DNA of 64,000 nucleotides, taken from the NCBI GenBank assembly GCA_964507045.1, contig CAZDOO010000018.1, positions 8,573-72,572 on the forward strand, read 5' to 3'. Positions 35,123 through 46,650 of the stretch are shown piece by piece; within the stretch, counting starts at the first letter, position 1; each line of letters opens with the position of its first letter. The translations under genes were made by a program, and so were the position numbers. Source of the stretch: UBA8199 sp964507045 (lineage in GTDB: Bacteria; Verrucomicrobiota; Verrucomicrobiia; Limisphaerales; UBA8199). The notes below the pieces were generated by a model. The model saw only the letters and a list, made by a program, of their open reading frames with translations, did not search any database and was not told where the DNA came from.

Positions 35123-36367
35123 ATGAACACCGCTATTTCAAGGCCAATTAGCGCGCCCAGCCCCGCCCGGTTGATGTCCCTGGACGTGTTTCGCGGCGCG
35201 ACGATTGCCGCCATGATCCTGGTGAACAACCCCGGCAACTGGAGCGCCGCCTACAAACCGCTGCTCCATGCCGAGTGGCACGGCTGGACGTTCACCGACC
35301 TCATCTTTCCGTTCTTCCTCTGGATCGTCGGCGTCGCCATCCCGCTTTCCACCGCGCGCCGCCTGGAGCAAGGCCAGAGCCGCCGACAGCTCCTCCTGCA
35401 TGCGCTGCGCCGCTCGGTGATCATTTTCGCGCTGGGCTTCTTCCTTAACTCGTTCGGCTATCTGATTGACGGCTCGCTCTTCCGCGACGGCTTCCCAGCC
35501 TGGCTGCACAACTACGCCACCACCGTCCGCATCCCGGGCGTGCTCCAGCGCATCGGCATCTGCTACTTCCTCGCGATGTTGATCTACCTGGGGACTGGCA
35601 TCCGGGGCCAGGCGATCTGGATCGTGGGCCTGCTCGCCGGCTACTGGGCGCTGATGATCGTGGGGCCTCTGCTTGGCGGCGGCGCCGGCGGCCTGGGCGA
35701 GCACGGCAATTTCTGCGAGTTCATTGACAGCCTCGTGCTCAACGGCAAGACCATCGGCCAGCACGTCTGGAGCGGCGGCAAGACCTGGGACCCGGAAGGC
35801 ATCTTCAGCACCGTCCCGGCAGTGGCCACCTGCCTGTTCGGAATCATGACCGGCCATTTGCTCCGGTCCCGGCTAACGCCGGAAGCGAAGACGGCTTGGC
35901 TGTTCGTGGGAGGCAACCTGCTGCTCTTTGCGGGGGTGGTGCTGGACATCTGGCTGCCCATCAACAAGAAGCTCTGGACCAGCTCCTACGCCGTGTTCAT
36001 GGCCGGCATGGCGCTGAACTGTTTCGCGGTCAGCTTCTGGCTGGTGGATGTGCAAGGCTGGCGCAAATGGGCCAAGCCGTTCGCCGTCTACGGCATGAAC
36101 GCGATCGCGGTTTTCATGCTGGCGGGCCTGCTCGGCCGCATCTCCCTCACCGTGAAGCTGACAAACGCCGCCGGTGAAAAGGTCGCGCTCAAGACATATC
36201 TTTACGACCACCTTTGCGCCCCTTTCGCCAGTCCCGACACCGCGCCTTGCTTTGGGTTCCTGGCCAGCCCCAACAACGCCTCGCTGCTGTGGGCTTTGTT
36301 CTACGTCGTGGGGCTTTACCTCGTTGCCTACGGAATGTACCGGCGCAAGTGGTTCCTTAAGTTCTAG
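35123..36367 (+). CDS. DUF5009/heparan-alpha-glucosaminide acetyltransferase-like membrane protein
   Basis: 414 residues with about ten membrane helices. The opening RLMSLDVFRGATIAAMILVN, then HAEWHGWTFTDLIFPFFLWI and PGVLQRIGICYFLA, is characteristic of the HGSNAT/YeiB-like acyltransferase group. In the human lysosomal enzyme the related protein transfers acetyl groups to glucosamine; for bacterial members the substrate is generally unknown. The stop codon directly abuts that of the convergent oxidoreductase (no intervening base). Confidence 0.87.
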   Translation: MNTAISRPISAPSPARLMSLDVFRGATIAAMILVNNPGNWSAAYKPLLHAEWHGWTFTDLIFPFFLWIVGVAIPLSTARRLEQGQSRRQLLLHALRRSVIIFALGFFLNSFGYLIDGSLFRDGFPAWLHNYATTVRIPGVLQRIGICYFLAMLIYLGTGIRGQAIWIVGLLAGYWALMIVGPLLGGGAGGLGEHGNFCEFIDSLVLNGKTIGQHVWSGGKTWDPEGIFSTVPAVATCLFGIMTGHLLRSRLTPEAKTAWLFVGGNLLLFAGVVLDIWLPINKKLWTSSYAVFMAGMALNCFAVSFWLVDVQGWRKWAKPFAVYGMNAIAVFMLAGLLGRISLTVKLTNAAGEKVALKTYLYDHLCAPFASPDTAPCFGFLASPNNASLLWALFYVVGLYLVAYGMYRRKWFLKF

Positions 36368-37804
36368 TCAAAACCGCGCCACCTGCCAGCCCTCGCGATA
36401 ACGGCGCTGGAGAAGACGGTTCGCTTCGGGGCTGTCGCTGACTCGCAGGCGCGAGCTGTCCCACTCCAGTTTCCGCCCCGGCACCCGGATCGCCACCGTC
36501 CCCAGGAGGATTGCCTCCGTCATCGGGCCCGTCTGGGCGAAGTGCGACTCCGTCTTCTCACCGCCGAGGCAGGCATCCACGAAATGATGGTAATGATCGC
36601 GCTCCGGCAGCTTGGGCCGCTCGACCTTGCTGAACTTCTCTTCCGGCAACAACTGCGGCGCCGCGCCGTGGCCGATCAGCAGCGAACCTTCCGTCCCGAT
36701 CAGGATCGAGGACTCCGGCGGGTATTCCTTCAGGTCGTCCGAGTAGAGCTTGCGGATGCGCTCCGGCGGGTAGTAGTCGCCGTCAAACCACTCCAGCACC
36801 AGTTCCTTGCCTTCGATCCTCTCATTGCCCGGGAACGTCCAGATGATATGGTCGCCTTGCGGCCAGGTGTCGGCCCGGCGCGCCGGTGAGTTCTGCCACG
36901 ACTCCTGCACTTCCGCCCAGACGCTCTTCGGCGCCTTCAGCCCCAGCCCTTTCCAGACCGGGTCGAAGATATGGCACCCGATGTCCCCCGACCAACCGGT
37001 GCCGAAGTCCTGCCACGCACGCCACTTGGTCGGATGGTAAATCTCCGGCGCGTAAGGCCGGCTCGGGGCGCTGCCGATCCAAAGGTCCCACTTCAGCGAT
37101 GCGGGCGGCTCCTGGCCTGCCGTCGGGCGCGGCCCCTGAAGCCGGTATGTCTCGATCGCTCCCGGCCGGTTCGAGCAGAGATAGGCGTGCGTCACCTTGC
37201 CGATCCGCCCTTCTCTGAGCCACTGGACGGCGGTGCGCTCCCGCACCGTCGAGGCGACCTGCGTGCCGAGTTGGGTAATAACGCCCTGCTGGACCGCCGC
37301 CTGAGTCAGCGCACGCACCTCCGCCACGTCATGGCACAGGGGCTTTTGACAATAAACGTGCTTGCCTCTCTCGACTGCGCTGTAGGCGATCGAGAAATGC
37401 GTGTGATCCGGCACGGCAACGTTGACCGAGTCAACCCGGCTGCCCTCCTTGTCGAGCAGCTCCCGCCAGTCGGTGTAAAGCCGCGCGCCGGGAACGGTCT
37501 TGGCTGCCTTGTCGAGCGTGTTGGTATCCACGTCGCACAACGCCACGATCTCCACGCGCTTGTGCGCCAGGAACCTTTGCAGGTCAACGGCGCCCATGCC
37601 CCACACGCCAATGCAGGCGTGATTCAGCCTGCTGTTGGGCGAAATGATCCGGGGCGCCCCCAGCGCGCTGACGCGTGCCAGAAAAAAGGGCGCGGCGGCG
37701 GCCGCCGCTGTCGTCCGCAGGAATTGGCGGCGAGACCAGTTCCGCGCTGTGCCGCTATGCAAGGAAAGTGCCTGTGAGGAAGAAGCCGTTGTCCGGTCGT
37801 TCAT
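36368..37804 (-). CDS. Tat-exported Gfo/Idh/MocA-family oxidoreductase
   Basis: 478 residues. Twin-arginine signal at residues 24-45 (SRRQFLRTTAAAAAAPFFLA). Rossmann region: ACIGVWGMGAVDLQRF; dinucleotide box VYCQKPLCHDVAEV, where the usual EKP reads QKP, as in many planctomycete and verrucomicrobial members. The substrate domain includes FGTGWSGDIGCHIFDPVWKG. It is a third member of the family in this window. It probably acts on sugars in the periplasm; the substrate is unknown. It shares a zero-length gap with the upstream convergent gene. Confidence 0.9.
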   Translation of the reverse strand: MNDRTTASSSQALSLHSGTARNWSRRQFLRTTAAAAAAPFFLARVSALGAPRIISPNSRLNHACIGVWGMGAVDLQRFLAHKRVEIVALCDVDTNTLDKAAKTVPGARLYTDWRELLDKEGSRVDSVNVAVPDHTHFSIAYSAVERGKHVYCQKPLCHDVAEVRALTQAAVQQGVITQLGTQVASTVRERTAVQWLREGRIGKVTHAYLCSNRPGAIETYRLQGPRPTAGQEPPASLKWDLWIGSAPSRPYAPEIYHPTKWRAWQDFGTGWSGDIGCHIFDPVWKGLGLKAPKSVWAEVQESWQNSPARRADTWPQGDHIIWTFPGNERIEGKELVLEWFDGDYYPPERIRKLYSDDLKEYPPESSILIGTEGSLLIGHGAAPQLLPEEKFSKVERPKLPERDHYHHFVDACLGGEKTESHFAQTGPMTEAILLGTVAIRVPGRKLEWDSSRLRVSDSPEANRLLQRRYREGWQVARF

Positions 37805-38035
37805 GCCGGCAGGTTGTTAGAAGCGCACAGTAAGTTCAAGCCTTTCTACAAGGTAAGGAGCAGCCCGCCCTTCAAACCAGGCACTCAAATAAACTGTGCC
37901 ACCCAACCAAGCTGTGGAAGCTTTGCATCCGCAGCGTGAGCTAACCCGACCGGCGCGCCGAGAAGTAGCTCACGGACAGCAACGCCCAGGGACAGCCGTT
38001 TGTCCAGGCAAAGTCAATCGGGCCTTTCTGAACCT

Positions 38036-38656
38036 TCAACGCCATCGTCTACAGGCGGCCCGAACGCCGAAGACCACCAGCGCAAGCAGAGCCAACCCGC
38101 CGGACCCCGGTTCCGGCACCACGTTGTCAAACACAAGGTTGTCCATCGCCCAAACCCAGGATGGGATTTCAACCCGCGTCAGCCCGGAGGCAAAGTCCGA
38201 GCCGAACTGGAAGCTGGTGAAGTTGGTGGTGCCCCCTATGGGGGTCGTGAAGGTGGCTGTCACCACCGAGTTGTCGGTCTTTACCCCGATTAGACTGACG
38301 GGTATTTGTGGTGCATAAGACAGGTTTTGGGGGTCCGCAAGGTCCACCGACATCAGCCCGAAGGTGTTCCCGTTGGTCAGGCTCAACACCACGTAGTTTG
38401 ATTGGCCGGCGGTGTGAAACGTCATGTATGGCGTGCCGTTATACGGAGAATAAGGAGAATACTGGGTGCCACCGCGAAACGTAAGGTCGTACACGATGTG
38501 GGGCGGGTCGGCTGCAACGCGAAACAACATGCCTTGCTCGTGGTAGTTATAGGTGCCACCCAAGGAGGGGGGGATTGGATTGAACGTCACCGTGCCTTGA
38601 CCTTCGGCCTGTCCTCCGAGCAGAAACAAGGCGGTTAGAATGAGAAACCATCGCAT
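38036..38656 (-). CDS. PEP-CTERM sorting-domain protein
   Basis: About 206 residues from the ATG at 38656, which begins MRWFLILTALFLLGGQAEGQ, a signal peptide; an ATG at 38698 would add 14 residues before it. The C-terminus ends VVPEPGSGGLALLALVVFGV and then RAACRRWR, the PEP-CTERM tag with hydrophobic helix and basic tail. The body is a beta-rich domain (GTVTFNPIPPSLGGTYNYHE) with no known motif. It is likely exosortase-sorted and surface-associated. Confidence 0.82.
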   Translation of the reverse strand: MRWFLILTALFLLGGQAEGQGTVTFNPIPPSLGGTYNYHEQGMLFRVAADPPHIVYDLTFRGGTQYSPYSPYNGTPYMTFHTAGQSNYVVLSLTNGNTFGLMSVDLADPQNLSYAPQIPVSLIGVKTDNSVVTATFTTPIGGTTNFTSFQFGSDFASGLTRVEIPSWVWAMDNLVFDNVVPEPGSGGLALLALVVFGVRAACRRWR

Positions 38657-38842
38657 TAACGTACCGGGCATTAGAATGAAGTTTCTTGCTGACAACAAAA
38701 GCAGTCAACTGGAAAAAGCGCACCGTGCCGGGAGCGCCGAATTCGTCCTGCCGCCGCAGCCCGGGCGGTGGCAGTGCCCAGGTGGGGCGGTGGGTTTCAA
38801 GTGGCGCTTGCATGACAGGCGGCTTTCGCTCAGGTTGGAGCG

Positions 38843-39373
38843 ATGAAGCATTGGCGCATCCTGGCGGTTGGACTGGCGATGTCGCTGCTGGGAGGCTGCG
38901 CCGGCGGGTGCCGGAAAGCGCCGCCGGCGGCAACGGGAGCCGAGACGGCACCAAGGCTGCCCACCACCGCGCAATCGAAACTGCAGACGATGAAACTCTG
39001 GCTCGGAGCCGAAGAAATGCTGGCGGAACTGGCCTTGACCGCCGAACAAGTGCAAACCGGCATGATGTTTCGCACCAACCTGGCGGAGAACGCCGGCATG
39101 CTGTTCGTCTTCAGCGTCCCCCACCGCGCCTCATTCTGGATGAAAAACTGTCCGCTGCCGCTGTCGGCGGCCTACATTGACCCGGAGGGGATCATCCTGG
39201 AAATCCACGATCTGCAGCCCCACAACACGAATTCGGTCGTGGCGTCCTCGGAGCAGGTCCAGTTCGTGCTGGAGACCAACCAGGGCTGGTTCGGACGGCA
39301 CCACGTTACCCCGGGAATGGTCGTGCGCACCGAACACGGGCCCTTGATGGAAACTTTCTTCAGGAGACGCTGA
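38843..39373 (+). CDS. DUF192-family lipoprotein
   Basis: 176 residues with a lipobox-like signal (LAVGLAMSLLGGCAGGC; the cysteine at about residue 19). The DUF192 domain (PF02643) covers residues 55-176: MKLWLGAEEMLAELALTAEQ, GMMFRTNLAENAGMLFVF, SFWMKNCPLPLSAAYIDPEG, a pattern seen in all members. Its biochemical role is not known. It is likely anchored in the inner or outer membrane facing the periplasm. The promoter region overlaps the start of the divergent PEP-CTERM gene. Confidence 0.85.
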   Translation: MKHWRILAVGLAMSLLGGCAGGCRKAPPAATGAETAPRLPTTAQSKLQTMKLWLGAEEMLAELALTAEQVQTGMMFRTNLAENAGMLFVFSVPHRASFWMKNCPLPLSAAYIDPEGIILEIHDLQPHNTNSVVASSEQVQFVLETNQGWFGRHHVTPGMVVRTEHGPLMETFFRRR

Positions 39374-39418
39374 ACGCGACGCCACCGGGAACAGGGACCG
39401 CAGCGTGCGGCTTCGGCC

Positions 39419-39943
39419 TCACGCTCTCTGGTCTAATTCGCCTTGCACAGCCTCGCTATGAACCCGGGTGAGGGCATCCTGGGCCAGCTCGAGAATTCCA
39501 GTCAGCAAGTTGACATCCCCGCTCTCCACCAGGCTGTCCAGCCAGTCAGTAAACAGGGCTTCCGGGTGCGCCCGCGGATCCGGCAGGAGGCGCCAGCGGC
39601 GCTCGGACCAATCGTAATAGAGCCGGCTGGCATCGTAAGCGTAGGGCTTGGGCAACTGGTCCAGCAGGATCGCGAGCATGGCCCGGTCGCACCCCGCAAT
39701 CACCAGCGAACCGATGAACCGCAGCTCGGCTTCCTGCGCTTCATCCAGGCGCGGCGTGTTGGCGGGGGAAAAACTCAGCCAGCCATCCTCGTGGAGTTTG
39801 AGCGCGGCCCACCAGTTGAGCCCCATTCGCTCGCACACCGCGCGAGGATTGGCAGGGAAGAGCAGCTGCTGCATGGCAGCAACTCGGGCCTTCTCCGGGT
39901 TGTCTTCGTAACTTGTGTTCACGCCCGATCTGATTACCGGCAC
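39419..39943 (-). CDS. Hypothetical 174-residue protein
   Basis: A cytoplasmic-looking protein with no signal or membrane segment. Residues about 20-60 (AVCERMGLNWWAALKLHEDGWLSF) resemble a helix-turn-helix of the MerR/excisionase type, followed by DEAQEAELRFIGSLVIAGCD and helices ending EGELDQRA-like. This suggests a small regulator, but no family can be named. Adjacent genes give no clue: a DUF192 lipoprotein gene converges on it and a 688-bp repeat region lies upstream. Confidence 0.6.
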   Translation of the reverse strand: MPVIRSGVNTSYEDNPEKARVAAMQQLLFPANPRAVCERMGLNWWAALKLHEDGWLSFSPANTPRLDEAQEAELRFIGSLVIAGCDRAMLAILLDQLPKPYAYDASRLYYDWSERRWRLLPDPRAHPEALFTDWLDSLVESGDVNLLTGILELAQDALTRVHSEAVQGELDQRA

Positions 39944-40215
39944 GGCTGCGTAGTCAGATTATCGTCCTTCCGCGCCTGCCAAGCGCAAGCGCTCTACTTG
40001 CCGCCAGTTTAGCAGGACGTGGACGTATGGGAAGGGCAAACTTCACCCCGCCGCCGCTGCGCAGCGCGCAGGCATGAAGCCCGGGAAAGAGCGCGGATAT
40101 TCCTGTGCGCCTACCGGGTTGTGGGCGGGACAGGCGGACAGGAATGTCGGGGTTCCTTCAGACATACGCGCTGGCCTCGAAAGGGCATCTCCTGGCACTG
40201 CCACCCCATCCCAGA

Positions 40216-40310
40216 CGGGGAATTCGTAAATTCCTTCGGAATTGGCCGGTCCGGGCGGCCCGGAATGCGGGTCAGGCTCAAACCCGGACAATACCCCCCT
40301 CTCTACTGGC
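40216..40310 (+). repeat. Conserved flank of palindrome element copy 2
   Basis: Aligns with the reverse complement of 7991-8087 at about four of five positions, with a long identical block near 40252-40272. It includes the small dyad GGAATTCGTAAATTCC (40219-40234). It ends directly at the palindrome, as in copy 1. Confidence 0.85.
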
Positions 40311-40385
40311 TCACCTCACCGTATCCTCACCGTAGTACCTCTAATAACTTATTAGAGGTACTACGGTGAGGATACGGTGAGGTGA
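40311..40385. repeat. 75-bp perfect palindrome, 11-bp-unit family, copy 2
   Basis: Arms of 37 bp pair perfectly around a single central base (40348). Left-arm units are 40313-40323 (ACCTCACCGTA), 40324-40334 (TCCTCACCGTA) and 40335-40345 (GTACCTCTAAT), each 11 bp. The middle unit is identical to 7921-7931 in copy 1. No T-run follows on either strand. Confidence 0.95.
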
Positions 40386-40631
40386 CGGTGAGCTAGGCCA
40401 GGGGGGAGCGGAATATGACCCGGATCGGGAGGTTACCGGCCTTGGGGGCCATCCGGACCGGGAGCCGACGCCGGCCCTCAAGTGGTGCGGCGCGCAGTTC
40501 GGCCTGTAACAAACGCCTGTATTCCAGTCGGCCCGGCCAGGAGTTGACCGGCGGGGCCGACAGAAATGTCGGCGCATTCTCCTCGCAACGCATGTGGTGG
40601 TAGCACCAAAACACGTCCCGGCGCCACCATC

Positions 40632-41567
40632 CTACCGCGACGCGAGGCGCAACTGGCTGAGCTTGACGCCTTCGCGACGTGCAAGTGTCGCCTCCACCCG
40701 GGGAACGTACATCTGCGTCTCCGCCGGCAAATGGGTGGCAATGGCGTCAAAGCTCCGCGCCTTGCGGCGTTGCAGGAGCCGCTGGACCGTGCCCTCGCCG
40801 GCATTATAAGCAGCCAACGCCAGCCGCCAGTCTTTGAACTGGGAGTGGAGGTCGGCCAGGTAATTGGCCGCAGCGCGCGCGCTGGCATCCGGCCGCAGCC
40901 GATGGTCCAACGGCCAGGTGCGGAGTCCATACCGTTTGGCGGTCGCCGGCATGAGTTGAAACAGTCCTGCCGCGCCCGCGGGGCTGCGCGCCCTGGGATC
41001 AAACGAAGATTCGACCTCCGCAATCCAAACGAGCTCGGGCGGCACGTTTTGCGACGCGAAGATGGGTTTCAGGCGGGTCACGTAGTTGGTGGCCGCGCGG
41101 GGCCAGGGGCGGTCCACAAGTTTCCTGACCCAGATCTCGCGTTCCGTCTTCGGCGCCGGGTTCGGAATCGGCGGCAGTGGACGGCCCGGCTCGGCTTTCG
41201 GCGGCGGAGTGCTCCGCTGAACCTGTTCGGCCACTTCCAGGTAATCCAACCGTGCCTTGAGCCAGGCGGCGTACGGCTGCGTCTCCTCGTGACTCTCCAA
41301 CAGCGGCAACACTGCCTTGGCGGTGACATCGAGAGATGCCAGGTCCACGACATACTCGCCCTCGAACCGCTTCTGGATGTCCTCAAAGAGCTGCGTCACC
41401 TTGTCCCGATCCACCCCGTCCAGCAGCCGCAGAGTATCCTCATCCAGGTTCTCCCTGGCCCACTGCTCCGCGGATTGGACCGCATCGTCAAAGGTCATCG
41501 TGTCCTCCTGGCCGAAGGCCAGGACCAAGCCCAGCAGCAGCAACCCCAGGCAACAGCTTCTTTTCAT
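40632..41567 (-). CDS. Secreted lytic transglycosylase (SLT/GH23-like)
   Basis: 311 residues from the ATG at 41567, giving a signal peptide (SCCLGLLLLGLVLAFG); a longer frame upstream overlaps the divergent gene. The SLT domain is C-terminal (about 165-311): WIAEVESSFDPRARSPAGAA with catalytic E186, then GLFQLMPATAKRYG and ALAAYNAGEGTVQRLL, all typical of GH23 transglycosylases that cleave peptidoglycan to anhydromuropeptides. The N-terminal 150 residues are helical and then proline-rich and may position the enzyme. It acts in the periplasm. Confidence 0.9.
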   Translation of the reverse strand: MKRSCCLGLLLLGLVLAFGQEDTMTFDDAVQSAEQWARENLDEDTLRLLDGVDRDKVTQLFEDIQKRFEGEYVVDLASLDVTAKAVLPLLESHEETQPYAAWLKARLDYLEVAEQVQRSTPPPKAEPGRPLPPIPNPAPKTEREIWVRKLVDRPWPRAATNYVTRLKPIFASQNVPPELVWIAEVESSFDPRARSPAGAAGLFQLMPATAKRYGLRTWPLDHRLRPDASARAAANYLADLHSQFKDWRLALAAYNAGEGTVQRLLQRRKARSFDAIATHLPAETQMYVPRVEATLARREGVKLSQLRLASR

Positions 41568-41667
41568 GACGGGCAGGCTAATACAGTCTTTGCCGCAAAG
41601 CAGCAATCGGCTTGCTTGTATTTCGTTTACAGCCCCCTCTCCCCGGTTTACCGTTAACCGACCTGCT

Positions 41668-45525
<3,858 letters not shown>

Positions 45526-45608
45526 CCGCAGGTCGGCGCACTCCAGCCGGTTGGCGCCGCCGCCGAAACCCTGCTCGACATCCTCTGTGGGAACCGTTAC
45601 CTTCATCA

Positions 45609-45857
45609 GTGATGACAACGACTGCGGAAGTCAAGGACGTGGGCAGACGACTTGCCGAGTTGGTTGAGCGTGTTCGAGCTGGCGACGAGGTGCTGCTGAC
45701 TCAAGAGAACAAACTCGTGGCCAAACTCGTGCCGGCCTCTCAGCAAGAGCCACCACCCCAGGCACGGCTCAAGCTTCGTTCGCTCAAAGGCCACCGGGTC
45801 TTGACTCCTGTCATTTCCCAGGCTGAGCTTGCTCAAGAGCTGTTTGGGCAGCAATGA
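45609..45857 (+). CDS. Phd/YefM-like antitoxin
   Basis: 82 residues from GTG 45609, or 81 from ATG 45612. The pattern VKDVGRRLAELVERVRAGDEVLLTQ...LVAKLVP is the usual opening of Phd/YefM-type antitoxins, which bind DNA through the N-terminus and neutralise the toxin with the C-terminal half. The stop overlaps the start of the PIN-domain gene (ATGA at 45854-45857), the standard arrangement for such pairs. It likely autoregulates the pair. Confidence 0.85.
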   Translation: MMTTTAEVKDVGRRLAELVERVRAGDEVLLTQENKLVAKLVPASQQEPPPQARLKLRSLKGHRVLTPVISQAELAQELFGQQ

Positions 45858-46282
45858 CTGGCTTGGATTGCAACGTCCTTGTCCAGCTTGCCTTGGCGGA
45901 CCATCCCGCCAATCCCCGAACCGTCGCCGCTGTGCAAGCCGAAGCCCAGCGCACTGGTCGTCTGGCCTTCCCGCCTCTGGTTGTGACGGAATTCCTGCAC
46001 GTGGTTACCGATGACCGGCGGTTTGTGCCACCCTTGACGATGATCGAGGCGCTGGACTGGATCGAAGAGTTTCTCGCCAACCCTTCCGTCACCCTCCTCC
46101 AACCCACCCAGGAAAGCCTCCGTCAGGCCCTGCGCTGGATGCGGGAGTTTAACCTCGGTCGAAAGCGCATCCTCGACACGCATCTGGCTGCCGTTCTCCA
46201 CACCGCCGGCGCCCACCGTCTCCTCACATCAAACCCAGGCGACTTCTCGGTGTTTGGCGTCCTCGAAACCATCACACCGTAA
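45854..46282 (+). CDS. PIN-domain (VapC-like) toxin
   Basis: 142 residues. The acidic metal-binding set of PIN ribonucleases is present: D5 (MTGLDCNVLV), E46 (VTEFLHV), D108 (RKRILDTHLAA) and D130 (SNPGDF). It is expected to cleave RNA when not bound by the upstream antitoxin, whose stop codon it overlaps. The C-terminus ends VLETITP, as in other VapC proteins. It may be chromosomal or horizontally gained; the immediate surroundings give no sign of a mobile element. Confidence 0.88.
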   Translation: MTGLDCNVLVQLALADHPANPRTVAAVQAEAQRTGRLAFPPLVVTEFLHVVTDDRRFVPPLTMIEALDWIEEFLANPSVTLLQPTQESLRQALRWMREFNLGRKRILDTHLAAVLHTAGAHRLLTSNPGDFSVFGVLETITP

Positions 46283-46298
46283 CGGAAAGCGGCGGCAA

Positions 46299-46355
46299 AC
46301 CGCAAAGAACGCAAAGAGGCAATGCTCTCTATGTGATCTCTGTGTTCTTTGCGGT
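46299..46355. repeat. Fold-back repeat, AAAGAACGCAAAG type
   Basis: ACCGCAAAGAAC (46299-46310) is inverted as GTTCTTTGCGGT (46344-46355), 12 of 12 bases, around a 33-base loop. The right side continues with a weaker echo. It sits just after the PIN gene. Confidence 0.6.
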
Positions 46356-46633
46356 CAGCTCCTCTACGCCTGTTCCAGCGCTCAAAGCCCGGCGGCCGGC
46401 CGCAAGCCCATAACACCCCCTACCCGCACCGTTGCTCCTAGCAAATTCCCAAGATGCTCCTGGCTTGTTCCTAGCCACTTTCGGAGTCTCTCCCCTGCCC
46501 TTCCACTCTCGCCCCACGCCCGGGCTTGGGTCCATGTCACCTCGCACCACAGTGGCGACCCGAAACACGCCGGTCTCCGGTAAAGAGCCCCAAAGCGGGC
46601 CCAAGGTTACAACAATTCGAGGTTGTTCGAGCG

Positions 46634-46649
46634 CGGTTTGTTCAAACCG
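46634..46649 (-). terminator. Possible weak terminator of the membrane-complex operon
   Basis: CGGTTT (46634-46639) pairs with AAACCG (46644-46649) directly after the stop of the last gene (46651). No U-run follows, so this is only a candidate. Confidence 0.3.
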
Positions 46650-46650
46650 G

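Larger units (their letters stand above)
39944..40631. other. Intergenic region carrying palindrome element copy 2
   Basis: This 688-bp gap contains no convincing gene. Its core is the long palindrome (40311-40385) with its conserved left flank (40216-40310). On each side lies a smaller dyad of the type GACAGGAATGTC (near 40137-40148) and CCGACAGAAATGTCGG (near 40548-40563). Frames across it translate to low-complexity Pro/Arg-rich sequence. Confidence 0.6.
46283..46650. other. Intergenic region between the toxin and the membrane-complex operon
   Basis: This 368-bp gap between convergent genes has the fold-back repeat 46299-46355 and a small hairpin (46634-46649) just after the operon's last stop. 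The rest shows no coding or regulatory signal that I can support. Confidence 0.5.

Noticed and set aside
38657..38720. Promoter TTGTCA-N16-TAATGC before the PEP-CTERM gene at 38656
   Set aside because: The -10 match is poor compared with the other two PEP-CTERM promoters, so it was not listed.
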